64,000 nt of DNA from Ischnura elegans (taxonomy: Eukaryota; Arthropoda; Insecta; Odonata; Coenagrionidae): assembly GCF_921293095.1 (NCBI RefSeq), contig NC_060258.1:3968001-4032000 (forward strand), read 5' to 3'. Below are positions 44,456 through 56,826 of this stretch, piece after piece. Both the position numbers and the translations under genes were made by a program. A model generated the notes under the pieces. That model saw only the letters and a program-made list of their open reading frames with translations, was not told where the DNA came from and searched no databases. Each line of letters starts with the position of its first letter. Within the stretch, counting starts at the first letter, position 1.

Positions 44456-45006
44456 TAATCCTATAGAGAACTCACCTGCTGCTCCCAATACTGCACTATC
44501 ATCCGAATGGTTCCACACATAATTTTTATGCTCACATAGGGTAGGGTTTGAAAACATTAACATTTGAATAATCAATGCTATTGGACAAGACAAGATTAGT
44601 GGTCAACAGTGGAAAGAAATAATCTTTTCTGAGGGTCCATCACCTTTACTTTCTAGGACACAACATTTCATCAGCATCTTTCTGTTGTAGATTTATTTAT
44701 CGAACTAATTAATTTTTCTATATTAAAATATGGTATTAATAAAAACTGACCTTCTTTATATGGCAACGTAACACTTGGACAATGTCTGAATGGATTGCAA
44801 ATTACACCCAGGTACTATGTTTTTCACTAAAAATATACCAATACTCTGAATATTCTCAGGAATTTCTACATACACTGCCTCAAAATGATAAATCCAAGTT
44901 TCCAATAGAGTCAATATCACAAACAGGTAGGGATGGGCAGAGTAACAGACTTATTTTCAACTTTGATTAGAGAAGTTACAATCGCTCGAGAACAGACATT
45001 TTTTGC
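44456..45006. other. No recognisable gene
   Basis: Short ORFs without motifs. It may hold the 3' untranslated part of the minus-strand exon at 45007-45327. Confidence 0.35.
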
Positions 45007-45327
45007 TCATGTTTGCTCTTGCACTTCATTCAAATTTTCCCCCTTTTCTGTAAAAGTGGGAGACTCATTTGTGTTTGAAAGAATGCGGTCTTCTTGCATC
45101 AATCGATTCGAATTATGAATCTTCGTCAGCCTCCTCGTTACCGTTTCCGGGGATAGCATGCTCCATTTGCACGTTTTTGGGCTATATTGTTCATTCTCCT
45201 TCAGGAGCTCGAGAATTTTCCTCTTCCTAATCACGGGGCGATCTGGAGAGAATGTAATGTCCTGATTCGTGTATTCTATTACCATTATTCTCAAGGGGTC
45301 TTGCATCATTTTTAGCTCATGTACTGT
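45007..45327 (-). CDS. Predicted terminal exon, unknown protein
   Basis: A strong acceptor (GCTTTTTTTACAG) precedes 106 open codons and a stop. The peptide starts TVHELKMMQDPLRIMVIEYT and is charged, with KRKILELLKENEQYSP and ETVTRRLTKIHNSN. I recognise no domain. The open frame, acceptor and codon use argue for a real last exon. Earlier exons would lie above 45,330; a possible one was not found. Confidence 0.42.
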   Translation of the reverse strand, partial: TVHELKMMQDPLRIMVIEYTNQDITFSPDRPVIRKRKILELLKENEQYSPKTCKWSMLSPETVTRRLTKIHNSNRLMQEDRILSNTNESPTFTEKGENLNEVQEQT

Positions 45328-45899
45328 CTGTAAAAAAAGCAAGATACCCGAGTTTCAGGAGCTCTAGCGTCTAAACGAAGCAATCAACTTCAATGCAACC
45401 AAGAGCATACGAAAGTTCATTTCTGTGTTGTAACATGTAGTTAAAAAATCTTCGGATTTATAGTATTTCCTGTTCTTAATGTTTTCCCCCAAAAGTGCCC
45501 GTTTTATGCGCGTAAAATCAAGGTTCCCTAATTTGAGCGCTTGGCATTACCGTAATTTTCGTTCCTATAACTACAATCTTGATATGAAGAAACTACATCT
45601 ATCACTAGTAGTTAGCCGAAATCAAGCTGTTTATTCCACTAAAATGAACGGAGTTGTTGTATACAACGCAAACCTCTGCTAACTTCCAAACCAGGGGGTC
45701 AATTGAAAATTGATATGTACAGTTTTCTTCCGTAGAATGTTAGTAATACATATACGTAGATCATACACGTTATATGTCAGCGGCAAAACAAAAGTAATAA
45801 ACAGGCAGCGAACCGAGAGCGCAGTCCCCCACCTGTTTACTGGCTGTGGTCCAACAAGTAAGGAGCGGAGAAAGCCGCTTCCGTAACAGGGAGAGAACA

Positions 45900-46440
45900 G
45901 TCCAAGTAATATTAGCCTCTTGGTGCAGCTTGGCTTCCGACTTGCCCTCAGCGCCGATTCTTCTTTGAACGATAGTTTCGCCAGCGTTGCTGCAGGCGTC
46001 TTCGGGTTTGAAATGACGGATGCAGATGTTTTGCAGTCTTATATAAGGCTTGATTATGGTAAGATGCGGCAATCTATCGCAATTGGCTGGTTTGGGGAAG
46101 AGTTTCTTCGAGGCGTTGGAGAGCGAGTAGCTGTCCTCCCTATTGAAGCTTGGTGTTTTGGCTATTTCGATAGCCTCTTTAATGAGCCGGGGAAATTATT
46201 GCTCCTGTCAGGTGATGAGTTTAGAGTTTCCGAAGTACACGATGTGCATTGGCCTTCCCCATACATGCTCGGCGATGGCGGATAAACGAAATTATCCATT
46301 GTTGGTAGCTCTTTGGTGTTCTTTCATTCTGCATTTCAAGGCTCGTGATGTTTGGCACTTGCACGAGTCTCCGCAAGAGCACTCGACTCAGTATATTCGT
46401 CTTTATATCTGAATGGAACTTGGCCTTTCATATGGGGTCG
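45900..46440 (-). mobile_element. PLE endonuclease-tail fragment
   Basis: Minus strand: ALKCRMKEHQRATNNG-like, RLSAIAEHVWGRP, LIKEAIEIAKTPSFNREDSY and SLSNASKKLFP, the PLE endonuclease tail, with frame changes. A hammerhead-like terminus follows at 46008-45970: CCGAAGA, stem II GCC...GGC, GAAACTATCG. This lineage resembles the unit at 32849-33537. Confidence 0.6.
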
Positions 46441-46654
46441 TCTGTCTCCTTGCAGAACACGACAAAGTCACAAAAGTGTCACTATGCCGTGTTTTGCCAG
46501 AACCCTCGCACCTTTTTCCGATGTCTCGGATGCATACATCCTTGAAATGCACAATGGAAACGAACTAAAGGCCCACCAAAATAGACAATTTCGTATATTC
46601 GCCATCGCGAAGCACGCCCAAGATTGACTTTGGAAACGCTAGGAAATTTCGGAA

Positions 46655-46721
46655 GACAAATGGTTCCCGAACTGGCCGCTTTCATACGTTGATGAGCTGT
46701 GCGTTAATTTTTCCGCCACTA
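46655..46721. repeat. End of a Tc1-like element (third copy)
   Basis: CCCGAACTGGCCGCT...GCGTTAATTTTTCCGCCACTA followed by TA matches the right end at 27600-27669. The rest of the element is not visible on the left. Confidence 0.5.
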
Positions 46722-47500
46722 TACCTATCTTCAAAACTTCATTGCAGGTGGCCATTAAAATCTCTCGGGCAGTCTCCTCCCGGACATCGGAATGGGGACT
46801 ACTTTTACCTCCGGAATGTTTTACCCAAGGGAATTCTATCGTGAGTGATAATTTGACGTTGGAGAGACGGCGACTCCTCGGGATATTAATGTGGTTGTTT
46901 CCCCTTGCCTTCCTCATCGCAGTATTACAGCCGTTCACGTAAACGTTCTCACGCCTGCAGTGAAATGAGTGTCGCTGTACTTTCCGCCGTGGCCTCTATC
47001 TTTCCTCATTTGAAGATGACCCACTGCCTTCTCCTCCAGATGATGCGAGGCATATTTAGAAGCCTCCCATCGCCAAATCGCGGCATTTCCAAAGGCTTTG
47101 TGTATTATTTAGTTGGCCTATCTTTCCCAGGGATAGGCTCATATCTGCTCGAATTACTGCTGCCTTTTCTCCATGACTGCTTATTCGACATATAAACTTG
47201 CTTATGTCGCAGCTTAACTTAATGATTAAATGTTGACACAACATCTTCATCTTCGTCGGACGCAGCCGGTAGCTTTAAACCTTTAACTGCGGGAGCGTCA
47301 ACATTTTTCTGCCACTGTGTGCGGGACCTGAGCGGGAAAGATATTTATTCGTGGACCCCGAATGTGTGTCTGGCAGGTGATAAACCCTCTTAATTCGGGA
47401 CAGCCCACCCTACCCCCTGACGACAGACCGTATATGTAATATGTCCTTGGTAATTACGCGGGGACGAAAGACCCACCGCCGATAGTACAAGAAGGAGAGA
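46722..47500. other. No recognisable gene
   Basis: Overlapping ORFs of 60-100 codons on both strands have no known motif. Base composition becomes more GC-rich towards 47,300. Confidence 0.3.
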
Positions 47501-47503
47501 CCA

Positions 47504-48180
47504 ATGCATTCAAATAAGTTTCCCTGGCTAATGTACAACAGCAACATAAATAAATTCCTAGGAAATGCTAGGATTCGTTGGAATTGTTTTCATCGTGAAT
47601 GCGCCGAGGAAAGTAGGGAGCTCTTTCCGTCTCGGAGAAGGGAAAATCCGGGCAGCGCTCCCCGTGATGAGGGTATCCAGTCCCCGAAAGACACCTTTGT
47701 GCTCTCTGCCACTATACCCTTTTTCCGAACTGATGGCGGCTGGGTGGAAAATAGACCATCAGAAGCGCTGCCCCTTCCACTTCTCCTCCATCCCCTTCCC
47801 TTTTCCCCTCCATCCGGCCGACCGGCGTTGCCAGCCTTGGGAATAACGGTACTTTCGGGAGCGGCGGAAGGTTCTAGGACGAACGCTGTGCGGTTCCAAC
47901 GGATTAGATTTGGCAACACTGCGAACTGGAGAGGGATCAGCACTGCACGGAGCTCGGAGAGAGACTGCGGGCTCCTCCACACTTTCTTCTGTCATTGGCT
48001 AGAAGAGTGGGTGGGTTTCGAGCAAGCTCACGGTCAGCCGCCGTCAGTTCAGAAAAAAGGGTATAGGTTTGGCCGAGTTCAAGCGACCGCGGGAAGCACG
48101 GCGTTGAAATCTTAAGATATGGCTGCCAGTGGCGAGAAAATTGGTCAAATGTTGACACACGTTCTCCCCGCAATCACAAT
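47504..48180. other. GC- and CpG-rich island with overlapping ORFs
   Basis: This is the most GC-rich stretch of the window, with many CpG. A 203-codon plus-strand ORF (47504-48115) and 130- and 78-codon minus-strand ORFs overlap, as expected of stop-poor GC-rich DNA. None has a recognisable domain. It could be a promoter or first exon; the strand is undecided. Confidence 0.3.
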
Positions 48181-50239
48181 GCAGACCATTTAAAAACGTT
48201 TCCGCAGCCTAAGGTATAACCCATTAGTGCATAGCGTCCGATTCGTCAAACCTCCGTATATATAATTTCTTTCTGGGCTCCAATTGACATGCGCTAAATA
48301 GTGATACTATATTAAGTTGACATGGATGTCTGTCTTTACTGCGCTGGTAATATTTCAGCTGACTACTTGAATGTATCGAATTAAGAAGGATTTATGTAAG
48401 ATATGGCATTCAAAGAACTTTCAGTCGTCCCACAGGGTAATTAAATAATTTTTTATTGAATTTTTTCTCAATATGTTAATAACTTTTATCTTATCCGATA
48501 TATCAGACGCCATGCACGGGGGTCAGTTCTCGTTGCTTATCTAAAGATGACTGATCTAATATTTTAGCCACAAACTTTTATGCAAGTATAGTACATTTAA
48601 TTTTAAAGTTACGTTAATTTTTTTTTACAGTAGCATGTAAGCATAATGTAAGTAACTATCCATAAAAAGATGGCATTGGCAATAAATAAATATAAACACC
48701 CAATGGCATCTGTGGAGGTGACAAATTATGCAAGGTCACCCTCTAATGTAACATAATGTAATCTTTGTGAGTGGAGAAAGGGGAAACCTCTAGTTAACCT
48801 AAAATGCATATCTACATTCTGAAAAGGTATTGAAATTTGAAAGTGGACTGGACGTTTCTTTATTTTCCTGAGATAAATTGTTTAACCACATTTGTGTACA
48901 AAGTAGCATAAATTCTAATTATAATAATGTGGACCTAGCTTCTGAGAAGGAGGAACGTGTGGCATTCCTCGGCGATGTGATAATGCCAGGATGCTCTTCA
49001 TCTTTTTTGCACGTAAAAGAGGATGTCTGTTTGCTACCTGCTATGCGTTTCCATACGGCTGAACGGATTGCGGCCAAAGTTTGTACATTGGTGAATCCCT
49101 TGATCGCTCACTGCGTAGTACTACTTTTGAATGCGTCCGACGTGTCCTCTGAATCATTTTCTCATTACCAAACCCTGCAAGTGCGCTCAGCGCCACCTAG
49201 CATCCACCTTCTGTCCTCTGCTTACTCTCCCACCCTCCGATAACATCCCCATTTACTCTGCCAATGTTTGTACATCTTCCACCTCCATTTCTGCCTTTTC
49301 TCGCAACTTCACCATTCTAAGGTTAATGGCCTACGATTATCCTTGCTGTCCTATTGACGGTGCATTCCGACAAATCGTGACGAATCGCTCAGCCGCGAGT
49401 GAAAACAGAGAAATAGGAATAAAATTGCATATCTTTTAACAATGAAAATAAATGACATGCTGAATTCATTAAATTAACAAACTCGGCCATAAGCCTTTTA
49501 TTGTGCACTAATATCACATTATTTACAAAATGTGGACCAGATAAATATTTATACAAAGAATATTCAAAGAACACATGATTAATTCTAAGAAAATTCGGAA
49601 CCAATTAGAAGATGCCAATTAAGACTGGACTTAAAGCCAGAAACATTGGAGTGAATACTGTGGACGTGTTAAAACAAAAATGTGTAGTGTAGGCTGCTTC
49701 ATCCTAATCTGATAGCCTGGGTGTGCCCTTTTCTGCAACTACTCTCTTTCAATATTCATTACGAAAATCCAGAAACACATTACTGGTCACGCATTTCATA
49801 GAAACATGTAGATGGCCCATCATCCCTATTGACACAATACAATCATTCACTTCTCGTTGTGCAGGCGAAAATTAAACATTAGACTCCTCAGTGCAGCATT
49901 GCATGAGGTTTAAGTTAAACATTTGTAATATTTATATGAATTATCCTGTCCGCTAGAAAATATTGCACGCGCAAAGGTGATTTTTCTGAGGGAAAGCACA
50001 CAACATGGATAGAGTATCTCACTTAAGAGCGCATGTGGAAGTTTAGATTAGAAATAACAGTGAAAGACTAAGTGCAAAATACGCAATAATAATACAATAC
50101 AATTGTACGTTTACACATGTGGTGGTCAGGGCCGCTCCTTGTAGTGATGGACTTGATGCGGACTATGCTCACATGTGTGAGCATGTATGAATTGTCAAGG
50201 TAACCGCAAAACACTTTCAACAAATGTTTCATTGATAAC
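48181..50239. other. No recognisable gene
   Basis: An ORF at 48878-49243 (VDLASEKEERVAFLGDVIMP) is unrecognised. The part from about 49,600 to 50,240 could be 3' sequence of the zinc-finger gene. Confidence 0.3.
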
Positions 50240-50540
50240 GTTTATCTGCTGTGTGTATACGAATGGGTTACTAGGTCGCATCATGGCGCGACAGACTTGC
50301 TGCAGACGTTGCAGAAATAAAGCAACTCGCTTTTTTGCACAAATGTACTAAGAGGCTCTTCTGTAAAAAGAATTTTCGCACATTCTGCACGACCAAGGCT
50401 TCTCTCTCGAGTGTATACGAAAATGTATCACTAAGTGGTTCTTTTTCGAGAAAGACTTTTCACACTCGTGTCATGATTTAAGGCCTCTCTGTCGTATGCA
50501 AAAGCATGTGACTGTCGAGAGAACATCTTTTTGTGAAATG
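50240..50540 (-). pseudogene. Decayed downstream fingers of the zinc-finger gene
   Basis: Read right to left on the far side of the Gypsy element, finger pieces continue: FTKRCSLDSHMLLHTTERP, then CEKSFSKKNHLVIHFRIH, SREKPWSCRMCENSFYRRAS and FCNVCSKSVAP.CDLVTHSY. Frame changes and stops lie between them. The first piece completes the finger that starts EKPYSCSICCK at 56,826-56,790. These were once about four more fingers of the same gene and now follow its stop codon, so they are probably not translated. Confidence 0.65.
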
Positions 50541-51043
50541 TGTAAACAAGCTGCCATGTTGTTTATTTAAATGAATTAAAATTAACAATAGTAGTGAGGA
50601 AGCAATAATGGGAGGCAATAATGGTAGTGAGGGACGCAAAAGAAAAAGGGAGTCGTGTATGGAGAGAAGGAAGAGATAGACGTGTTGTAGAAGATTGGGA
50701 GATAAATTAAAGTACTGGTGTATTGAGAGACCGGAGGAAGAAATACGGAAGAATTCGGGATCGGCAGAAAGAAGAAGAGGACGCAGACCAAACGCAGGCG
50801 CCTACGAGAGAGAAAGAGACCGGAGAAAAAGGGATACGGCAGAACTCAAGATCCCCACTGGTGCAGTCCTTGGCAGCGGTTCAGTGAGTGGCAGTACGGG
50901 TAGTACAAATGGGATTATAATAGTCATGGCGGCTTGTTGATGTTGTTTATGCTCACGAGTTTTAAATTGTAAAGTTTCTTTATAAAGTGTTACATGAAAT
51001 CATTTGTTAAGTAAGAGAAGTGGAAATTAAACAAAACGTTACA
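50541..51043 (+). repeat. Left 503-bp terminal repeat of the Gypsy element, inverted
   Basis: It begins TGTAAACAAGCTGCC and ends AAAACGTTACA on the plus strand. The right repeat has the same sequence on the minus strand and the same length. Both share a small open frame starting MGDKLKYW, differing by about one residue. Confidence 0.85.
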
Positions 51044-51186
51044 ATTGGAAAAGAAAATGGAATTACATGTAATTTTCTTTTTCAAAGCCTTCAAAATAGA
51101 GTATTATGGGTGTGGCCCCAACGCCTTCAGTTTTGAACTTCCCTCTTTTCTTCATCTACCGTCCATAGTTTGCTTCTGAAATTGGG

Positions 51187-53958
51187 TTAAGACGGTTGTG
51201 GTGTTTGCGTGTGTGTGTTGTCTCCTTCCTGGGTAAACCTTTTTAAGTTGGATATGTGGATTACACCCCTAACATTCCCTGTGATTGGATGAAGAAGCAA
51301 GCAAGTAGCTGCGCCTCGAAACTCGTGGATTCTGAATGGACCTTCGAACAACGGCAGAAATCCGTGATATATTCCCTTTTCCTTGTCTGAGATGGGACAG
51401 GTACGCACTAACACCAATTCTCCTTCCTTCAATGGTATAGTCTTTCCCCGCTTCTTATGGCGATGTCGCTTTGCATTTCTTTCTCCATGATTAATTATTT
51501 TCCTTTTAATTTCTTCAATCAAGCGCGGAATATCTGATCTCATTCCCCCTTCTTCTATCTCTAGCCACTCATCCCAAGCTCTTTCTGGCTTTCGGCCGGT
51601 ATGTGCCTCCATCGGCGTCACTCCCGTTGTTGTGTTGTGGGTGTCATTCATGCAAGCTTCAGCGACAGCCAACCATTTCACCCAAGTGTTATGCCTCTGG
51701 TAGCAAAATATCCTCAGCAATGTTTTCAAAGTTCGATGGTACCTTTCTACCAAATTGCCCTGCGGATGCCTTATGCTACAGAATACAGGTTTCACTCCTG
51801 CTTCCTCTAGTCTTTTTGCCCATACTGGACTAGTGAACTGTGTACCCCTGTCACTTAAGATCCTCTTGCATTTCCCTACTGTAGGGATGTGGCGCTCGAA
51901 TACTATTTTAAGAATATTCAACGTATTTGCTCTTCGGAGAGGGTATAATTTTATATATTTTGAAAATGCGTCTATCACCGTTAGGATATATTGATGTCCA
52001 TATTGTCCCTTGACCAGCGGGCCCACGATGTCTATACACGCCAAGTCGTTAATTCCTTCAGGTACTACGTTCTGCATTTCCGCAAATAGGCTGTTGTTAG
52101 GTGCTTTCATGAGTTGACATTGTTCGCACGTCGCCGTGACCTTCCTGATTTCATGGTGAAGCTTTGGATATGCGAACTGCTCGTCTAGCATTTGGAACAG
52201 TTTTCTCGCACCGATGTGACCATACATTCGATGGGTTTCCTTTATCAGACGTCTTATTATAGACTGTGGGATGCAGAATTTACGTCGATCACCCGCAATC
52301 CTTACCAATCCCTTGGGTGTGAGTTGGTATTTCGGGACGCTTACTACTCCTCCCTGCAATTGTTCAATTATTTCCTTCCATCTTGGATCACTGCGTTGGC
52401 GTCTTCCTAAATTTCTTAACCCTTCTCTCAACTCTCTTGATGGTTGATCTGCTAGGATCATCGCTATTATTGTTTCCTCCTGTGGAAATTGGCCCTTTTC
52501 TTTGGTATCATAAGGATAGCGGCTACGTATATCCGCCACTACGTTCTTCTTTCCCTCGCAGAATCTAACTTCAAAATTATATTCTTGAATTAATAGAATC
52601 CAACGTGATATTGTCGTATTCAGTAGGCGGCAGTTAAATATAAATGACAATGCTTTGTGATCGGTGATGACTATTATTTTAGATCCTAAAATGAAGCTTC
52701 GGTATTCCTTGAGGGCATGAATAATTGCTATGAGCTCCTTTAACGTTGTGCTATATGTCAACTCTGCACCTCTCAAACTTCGACTGGCGAAGTACACAAC
52801 CCGCTCTTCCCCGTCTTCCGTTAGTTGATATAAACGACTTGATATTGCGTACCCACTCGCGTCCGTTTGTATGTAGTATTCCTTCATTGGGTCTGGGTGA
52901 TGCAGCATAACGGATTTGCAAAATTCTTCCTTCGTACGCTTGAAAGCCTCCTCATGTTCCTCTTTCCATTCCCAGGCACGGTCCTTTCTCGTCAGGTCAT
53001 TTAATACCGCCGTCAATTCTGCATGAGCTTGGTGGAATTTTGAGTAGTAGTTAATTAAACCTAAGAATGCCTTCATTTGCTTCTTATTGCGAGGCCTTGC
53101 ATATTCTTTAATAGGCTCGAACGTTTCTTCCGCTATGGTAATGCCTTTCGTTGATATTTCATGGCCCAAGAACTGTAACTTTTGGCGGCAAAATTCCGAT
53201 TTCATGAAATTAATCGTAATGCCTGAATCTTGTAATTTCTTCATCACAGTCTCCAAGTGTTGTAAATGCTCCGCGAAGGATCTGGAGACAATCAGTAAAT
53301 CATCTACGAAGTTCAAACAATAGTCTTCCACTTCGTCGCCTAGTACATGGCTGAGTGCTCTTACTAAAGCGCTGCTACTGATGCTACACCCGAACGGGAC
53401 ACGTTTAAACTGGTAGATTCTACCCTCGAAAGAAAATGCACAGTACTGCCTTGAATCGCTATGTAGCTGGATTTGATAAAAACTCTGCGTTAGGTCGATG
53501 GATGTCATGAATTTTGCGCTGGCACACTGTTGAAATAACTCCTCGGCTGTTCTGGAGGTTGCGTAATCTGGTTTTATTAATTTATTTACTGATCTTGCGT
53601 CCATGCAGAGTCTGATAGATCCGTCCTTCTTTATGACACAAACTAATGGTGAGATATACCGGGATGTGCTTCCTTCAATTATCCCTTCCTTTAGCATTTC
53701 TAGTATTACTTGCCTTGCTTGACTCCGGAAGTTCAATGGAATTCCATACCCTCGTTGACAAAATTCTCCCTCCTTAATTGAAATTTTATAATCGTACCCT
53801 TTTATCAATCCGGGCTTATCGCTGAATAAATCTCTGTATCGCATGATCATTCTCACCAATTCCTCCTTATTACTCCAGGGTATTCCATCTATTTCCCTCA
53901 CCGCTTCCTTAATGCGTTCTTCTAGGCTCCATTCTCGCTCTCCTTCCTCGCTCTCCAC
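51187..53958 (-). other. Gypsy pol region (RT, RNase H, integrase)
   Basis: The region shows an RT core (VPFGC, NFVDDLLIVS), RNase H (YIQTDASG), an integrase HHCC zinc finger (HRMYGHIG with CEQC), a DDE integrase core (DIVGP, SDRGTQFTS) and a FEGPFRI segment near the end. Length, about 920 residues, is normal for the family. Confidence 0.85.
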
Positions 53959-54099
53959 TTCTATCAGCCCCTGGACTTCATTTATGTGCCTTGAGCTTTG
54001 CTGCGAATCGTCTCGTAGCTCTCTGAAGGTGCAGGTAAATTTCTCTTCTCCATCGCTTAAAGTTATATTTCCGGTCTCGTATTCAATTTTCGCGGATAG

Positions 54100-56030
54100 T
54101 TAAGCCAACGTGTCCGTTCCAATGATGCAGGGTTTAATCAATTCCGGTACTACCTTACAGGCCATATTGATATTTAATTTTCCTATCTCGACGTTTGAAT
54201 AGATCTGTTTTCTTATACGTCCACTCCTTTTCCCAATAGCTCCTGTTATCTGGATTCCATTTACTGGTAACTCTAAACCGTTCCTTAGTACGTCCTCATT
54301 TTCACGATAAAATTCTTCGCTATTGCATGTCAGCTCTGATCCCGTGTCTATCAACGCATTTACGATGACTCCTTCTATTTTGATCTCAATTTCCGGGCAC
54401 TTGACGATTCCCGGGGCATCCTTTCCTCTCTCCATCAGGTAGTCTCGGGGTGACTCAAAGACATTGCAGATCGCTCCTCCTCCCGCCCAGTTTTCATTCT
54501 TCTCCTGTGTTACTATTCTTTGTGTCCTATTTCTCCGTTGTCTGACCCGTTGTTCCTTCGGTAAGTTCCAAAATCGATCTCCTTTTTCGGCATTTGGCAT
54601 GATGGGACATTCTTCATACCCTGCCGCACTCAGTTTTCCGGCGCCGTCTTGCCTCCTTGGTATAGTCCCTCACTGTTTTCCACCACTAGTGAGTTCATGG
54701 GGTGTCTTTGTCCCGATCTGAATCCTCTCGTAACGTCATCGTGGCCTTGTTGTCGGTCGTCCCTCTCATTTTCCCTCTCGAACCTTGGGTAATATCCTTG
54801 CGATTGATATGGTCTTCTCTCGTCCTGTCTCCTCGAAAACGGACGTCTCCCATATTGTTGAGGCTGCTGGTTTACCCATCTCGGTGTTCCTGCTTCCGGT
54901 CGCCGTTGGCTTCCGTGGTTTCTTTCCTCTTGCATTCTTTGGTTTTGATCAAACCATCTTCTTTGCCCCGTCTGTCCAGGATGTCTATCTTCTCCCGGGA
55001 TCCTGTCGTATCTCGCCAGCAAAGCTAAGAATTTTTGTAGCGAGCTTACGTTGTGGGATACCATCCCTACACTCACCTCCACACCGAAATGTTGCCTAAG
55101 CAGGTATACTAAGCTTTTGTCATCTATCGGTGGCCTCCACTCTTTTGCTGCGCTGATTTTAAAGGTAGCGTATTCGACCCGTGTTTGCCTATCGTCATCC
55201 GGGTATTTTCCCGTTTCGAGGGCTCTCCTTACTTCTATCTGTCGCTCTTCCCCCCAGTATTGCTCCTGGAACATCGTCCGGAATGTTGCGAGGTCTCCGT
55301 ATAAATGCTGCGTCGCGGCAAACCATTCTCCAGCCTTCCCGATCAGCCCTTGTCTCACTACACGTAGTGCGTCATCTTCTGTCAAGCGGTACATCTCCCA
55401 ATACTCTATCAGCTCCTAGAAGTATCTCATGGGTCTCGCATTGTGTCTTCCATCGAATGAAGGGATCTTCATTTGCACCGCACCTACGGCTGTTGGTGCT
55501 AGGGTTAGCCGAGCGCAATCCTCCTTAACACGTCTTGTAATTTCAATCATTACGCCCTCGTCCAGATCGGTCACTTTGCTGATAGACTGCTGATTAAATT
55601 TCGTCACCATCCTCTTCTCTGTTTCCTCGATCTTCTCCTTAATTTCCTCAATCCCGGCCTTCATGTCCGCTTGGCTTGTTTCCATCTCTTCAAATTTTTC
55701 GCCAGTCTCACCCAATTTTGTCCCTACTTCAGCGATTATTTCATCCATCTGGTCGCGTATTTCCTCCATTCTCTTCTCTTGCTCGGCGATTCTCCCACCA
55801 TATTCTCGCTGAAACGCCGTTAACCCTTCGTTGATGCTCTTCATTGTCTCCTCCAACTTTTTGTCTCTTTCTTCTTGTTTGCTATCTCGCCTCTCCAGTT
55901 CTGCCTTTAACTGACTATATTGCCTCTCCTGTTCTTCCTTCAACTGACTATCTCGCCTTTCCTGTTCTTCCTTCAGCTGTCTTAATAGCACCCGTAGGTC
56001 ACTGTATCCTTGCTCCTCCGTTTCCATCTC
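54100..56030 (-). other. Gypsy protease and gag-like region
   Basis: A retropepsin motif (ALIDTGSELT) lies nearest pol. A gag-like region rich in charged and glutamine residues lies upstream, and a coiled-coil segment of KEEQERRDSQ-type repeats is nearest the right LTR. No zinc knuckle was recognised. Confidence 0.7.
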
Positions 56031-56286
56031 AAACTCATGGGTCTCTATATCTATCCCTTATTTTATCAAAAGCGGTTTTAAACGCTCCTGCAGCTCAAAT
56101 TTCGCCCCTTGAATCGTCAATCCCCGATCCCTCAACAAACCTTGTAAATCCACCTTTTTCAGTTCGTAAATTATTTTCGTTCCCGCCATTTTGAATTCCC
56201 GCTCTCTACGACGCGACTCGTTCCTCAGGCGTTCCGTGGTCTCGATCCTCTCGAGAAGTCGGGCCCCACACGTTGCGGCGCCAAAA

Positions 56287-56789
56287 TGTAACGTTTTGTT
56301 TAATTTCCACTTCTCTTACTTAACAAATGATTTCATATAACACTTTATAAAGAAACTTTACATTTTAAAACTCGTGAGCATAAACAACATCAACAAGCCG
56401 CCATGACTATTATAATCCCATTTGTACTACCCGTACTGCCACTCACTGAACCGCTGCCAAGGACTGCACCAGTGGGGATCTTGAGTTCTGCCGTATCCCT
56501 TTTTCTTCGGTCTCTTTCTCTCTCGTAGGCGCCTGCGTTTGGTCTGCGTCCTCTTCTTCTTTCTGCCGATCCCGAATTCTTCCGTATTTCTTCCTCCGGT
56601 CTCCCAATACACCAGTACTTTAATTTATCTCCCAATCTTCTACAACACGTCTATCTCTTCCTTCTCTCCATACACGACTCCCTTTTTCTTTTGCGTCCCT
56701 CACTACCATTATTGCCTCCCATTATTGCTTCCTCACTACTATTGTTAATTTTAATTCATTTAAATAAACAACATGGCAGCTTGTTTACA
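56287..56789 (-). repeat. Right 503-bp terminal repeat (5' LTR) of the Gypsy element
   Basis: On the minus strand it starts TGTAAAC and ends CGTTACA, then TTT and the primer-binding region TGGCGCC. This is the correct 5' LTR layout for an element transcribed leftward. Confidence 0.85.
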
Positions 56790-56826
56790 AATTCTTGCAG
56801 CAAATGCTACAAGAATAAGGTTTCTC

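Larger units (their letters stand above)
50541..56789 (-). mobile_element. Ty3/Gypsy LTR retrotransposon with inverted LTRs
   Basis: Parts in order on the minus strand: right LTR (56789-56287), primer-binding region beginning TGGCGCC just inside it, a coiled-coil leader and gag-like region (about 56,030-54,630), an aspartic protease with DTGSELT (about 54,600-54,100), then RT, RNase H and integrase (53958-51187). PR-RT-RH-IN order marks Ty3/Gypsy. It looks nearly whole, with only a few breaks. The left repeat (50541-51043) lies in the opposite orientation to the right one. A likely 4-bp target duplication is AATG/AATT. Near-identical repeats suggest it is young. It lies inside the zinc-finger gene. 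Confidence 0.85.

Noticed and set aside
47504-48115. 203-codon plus-strand ORF as a protein-coding gene
   Set aside because: Overlapping long ORFs on the other strand and GC-rich, stop-poor composition explain it; no domain, splice or start evidence.
50695-50940. 81-codon ORF MGDKLKYW in both terminal repeats, taken as a gene
   Set aside because: It lies wholly within the LTR, has no known domain and is explained by repeat composition; any function is unsupported.
51601-55528. Plus-strand ORFs across the Gypsy element
   Set aside because: All are antisense of gag, protease or pol coding.
50541-56789. DIRS-type element, because the ends are inverted
   Set aside because: It has a DDE integrase with an HHCC finger, a protease and TG...CA repeats with a primer-binding region, and no tyrosine recombinase; Ty3/Gypsy fits.
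50531-56800. Gypsy insertion without any target duplication
   Set aside because: At first the flanks seemed to join without a duplication, but the interrupted finger spacing fits better with a 4-bp duplication (AATG/AATT, one mismatch).
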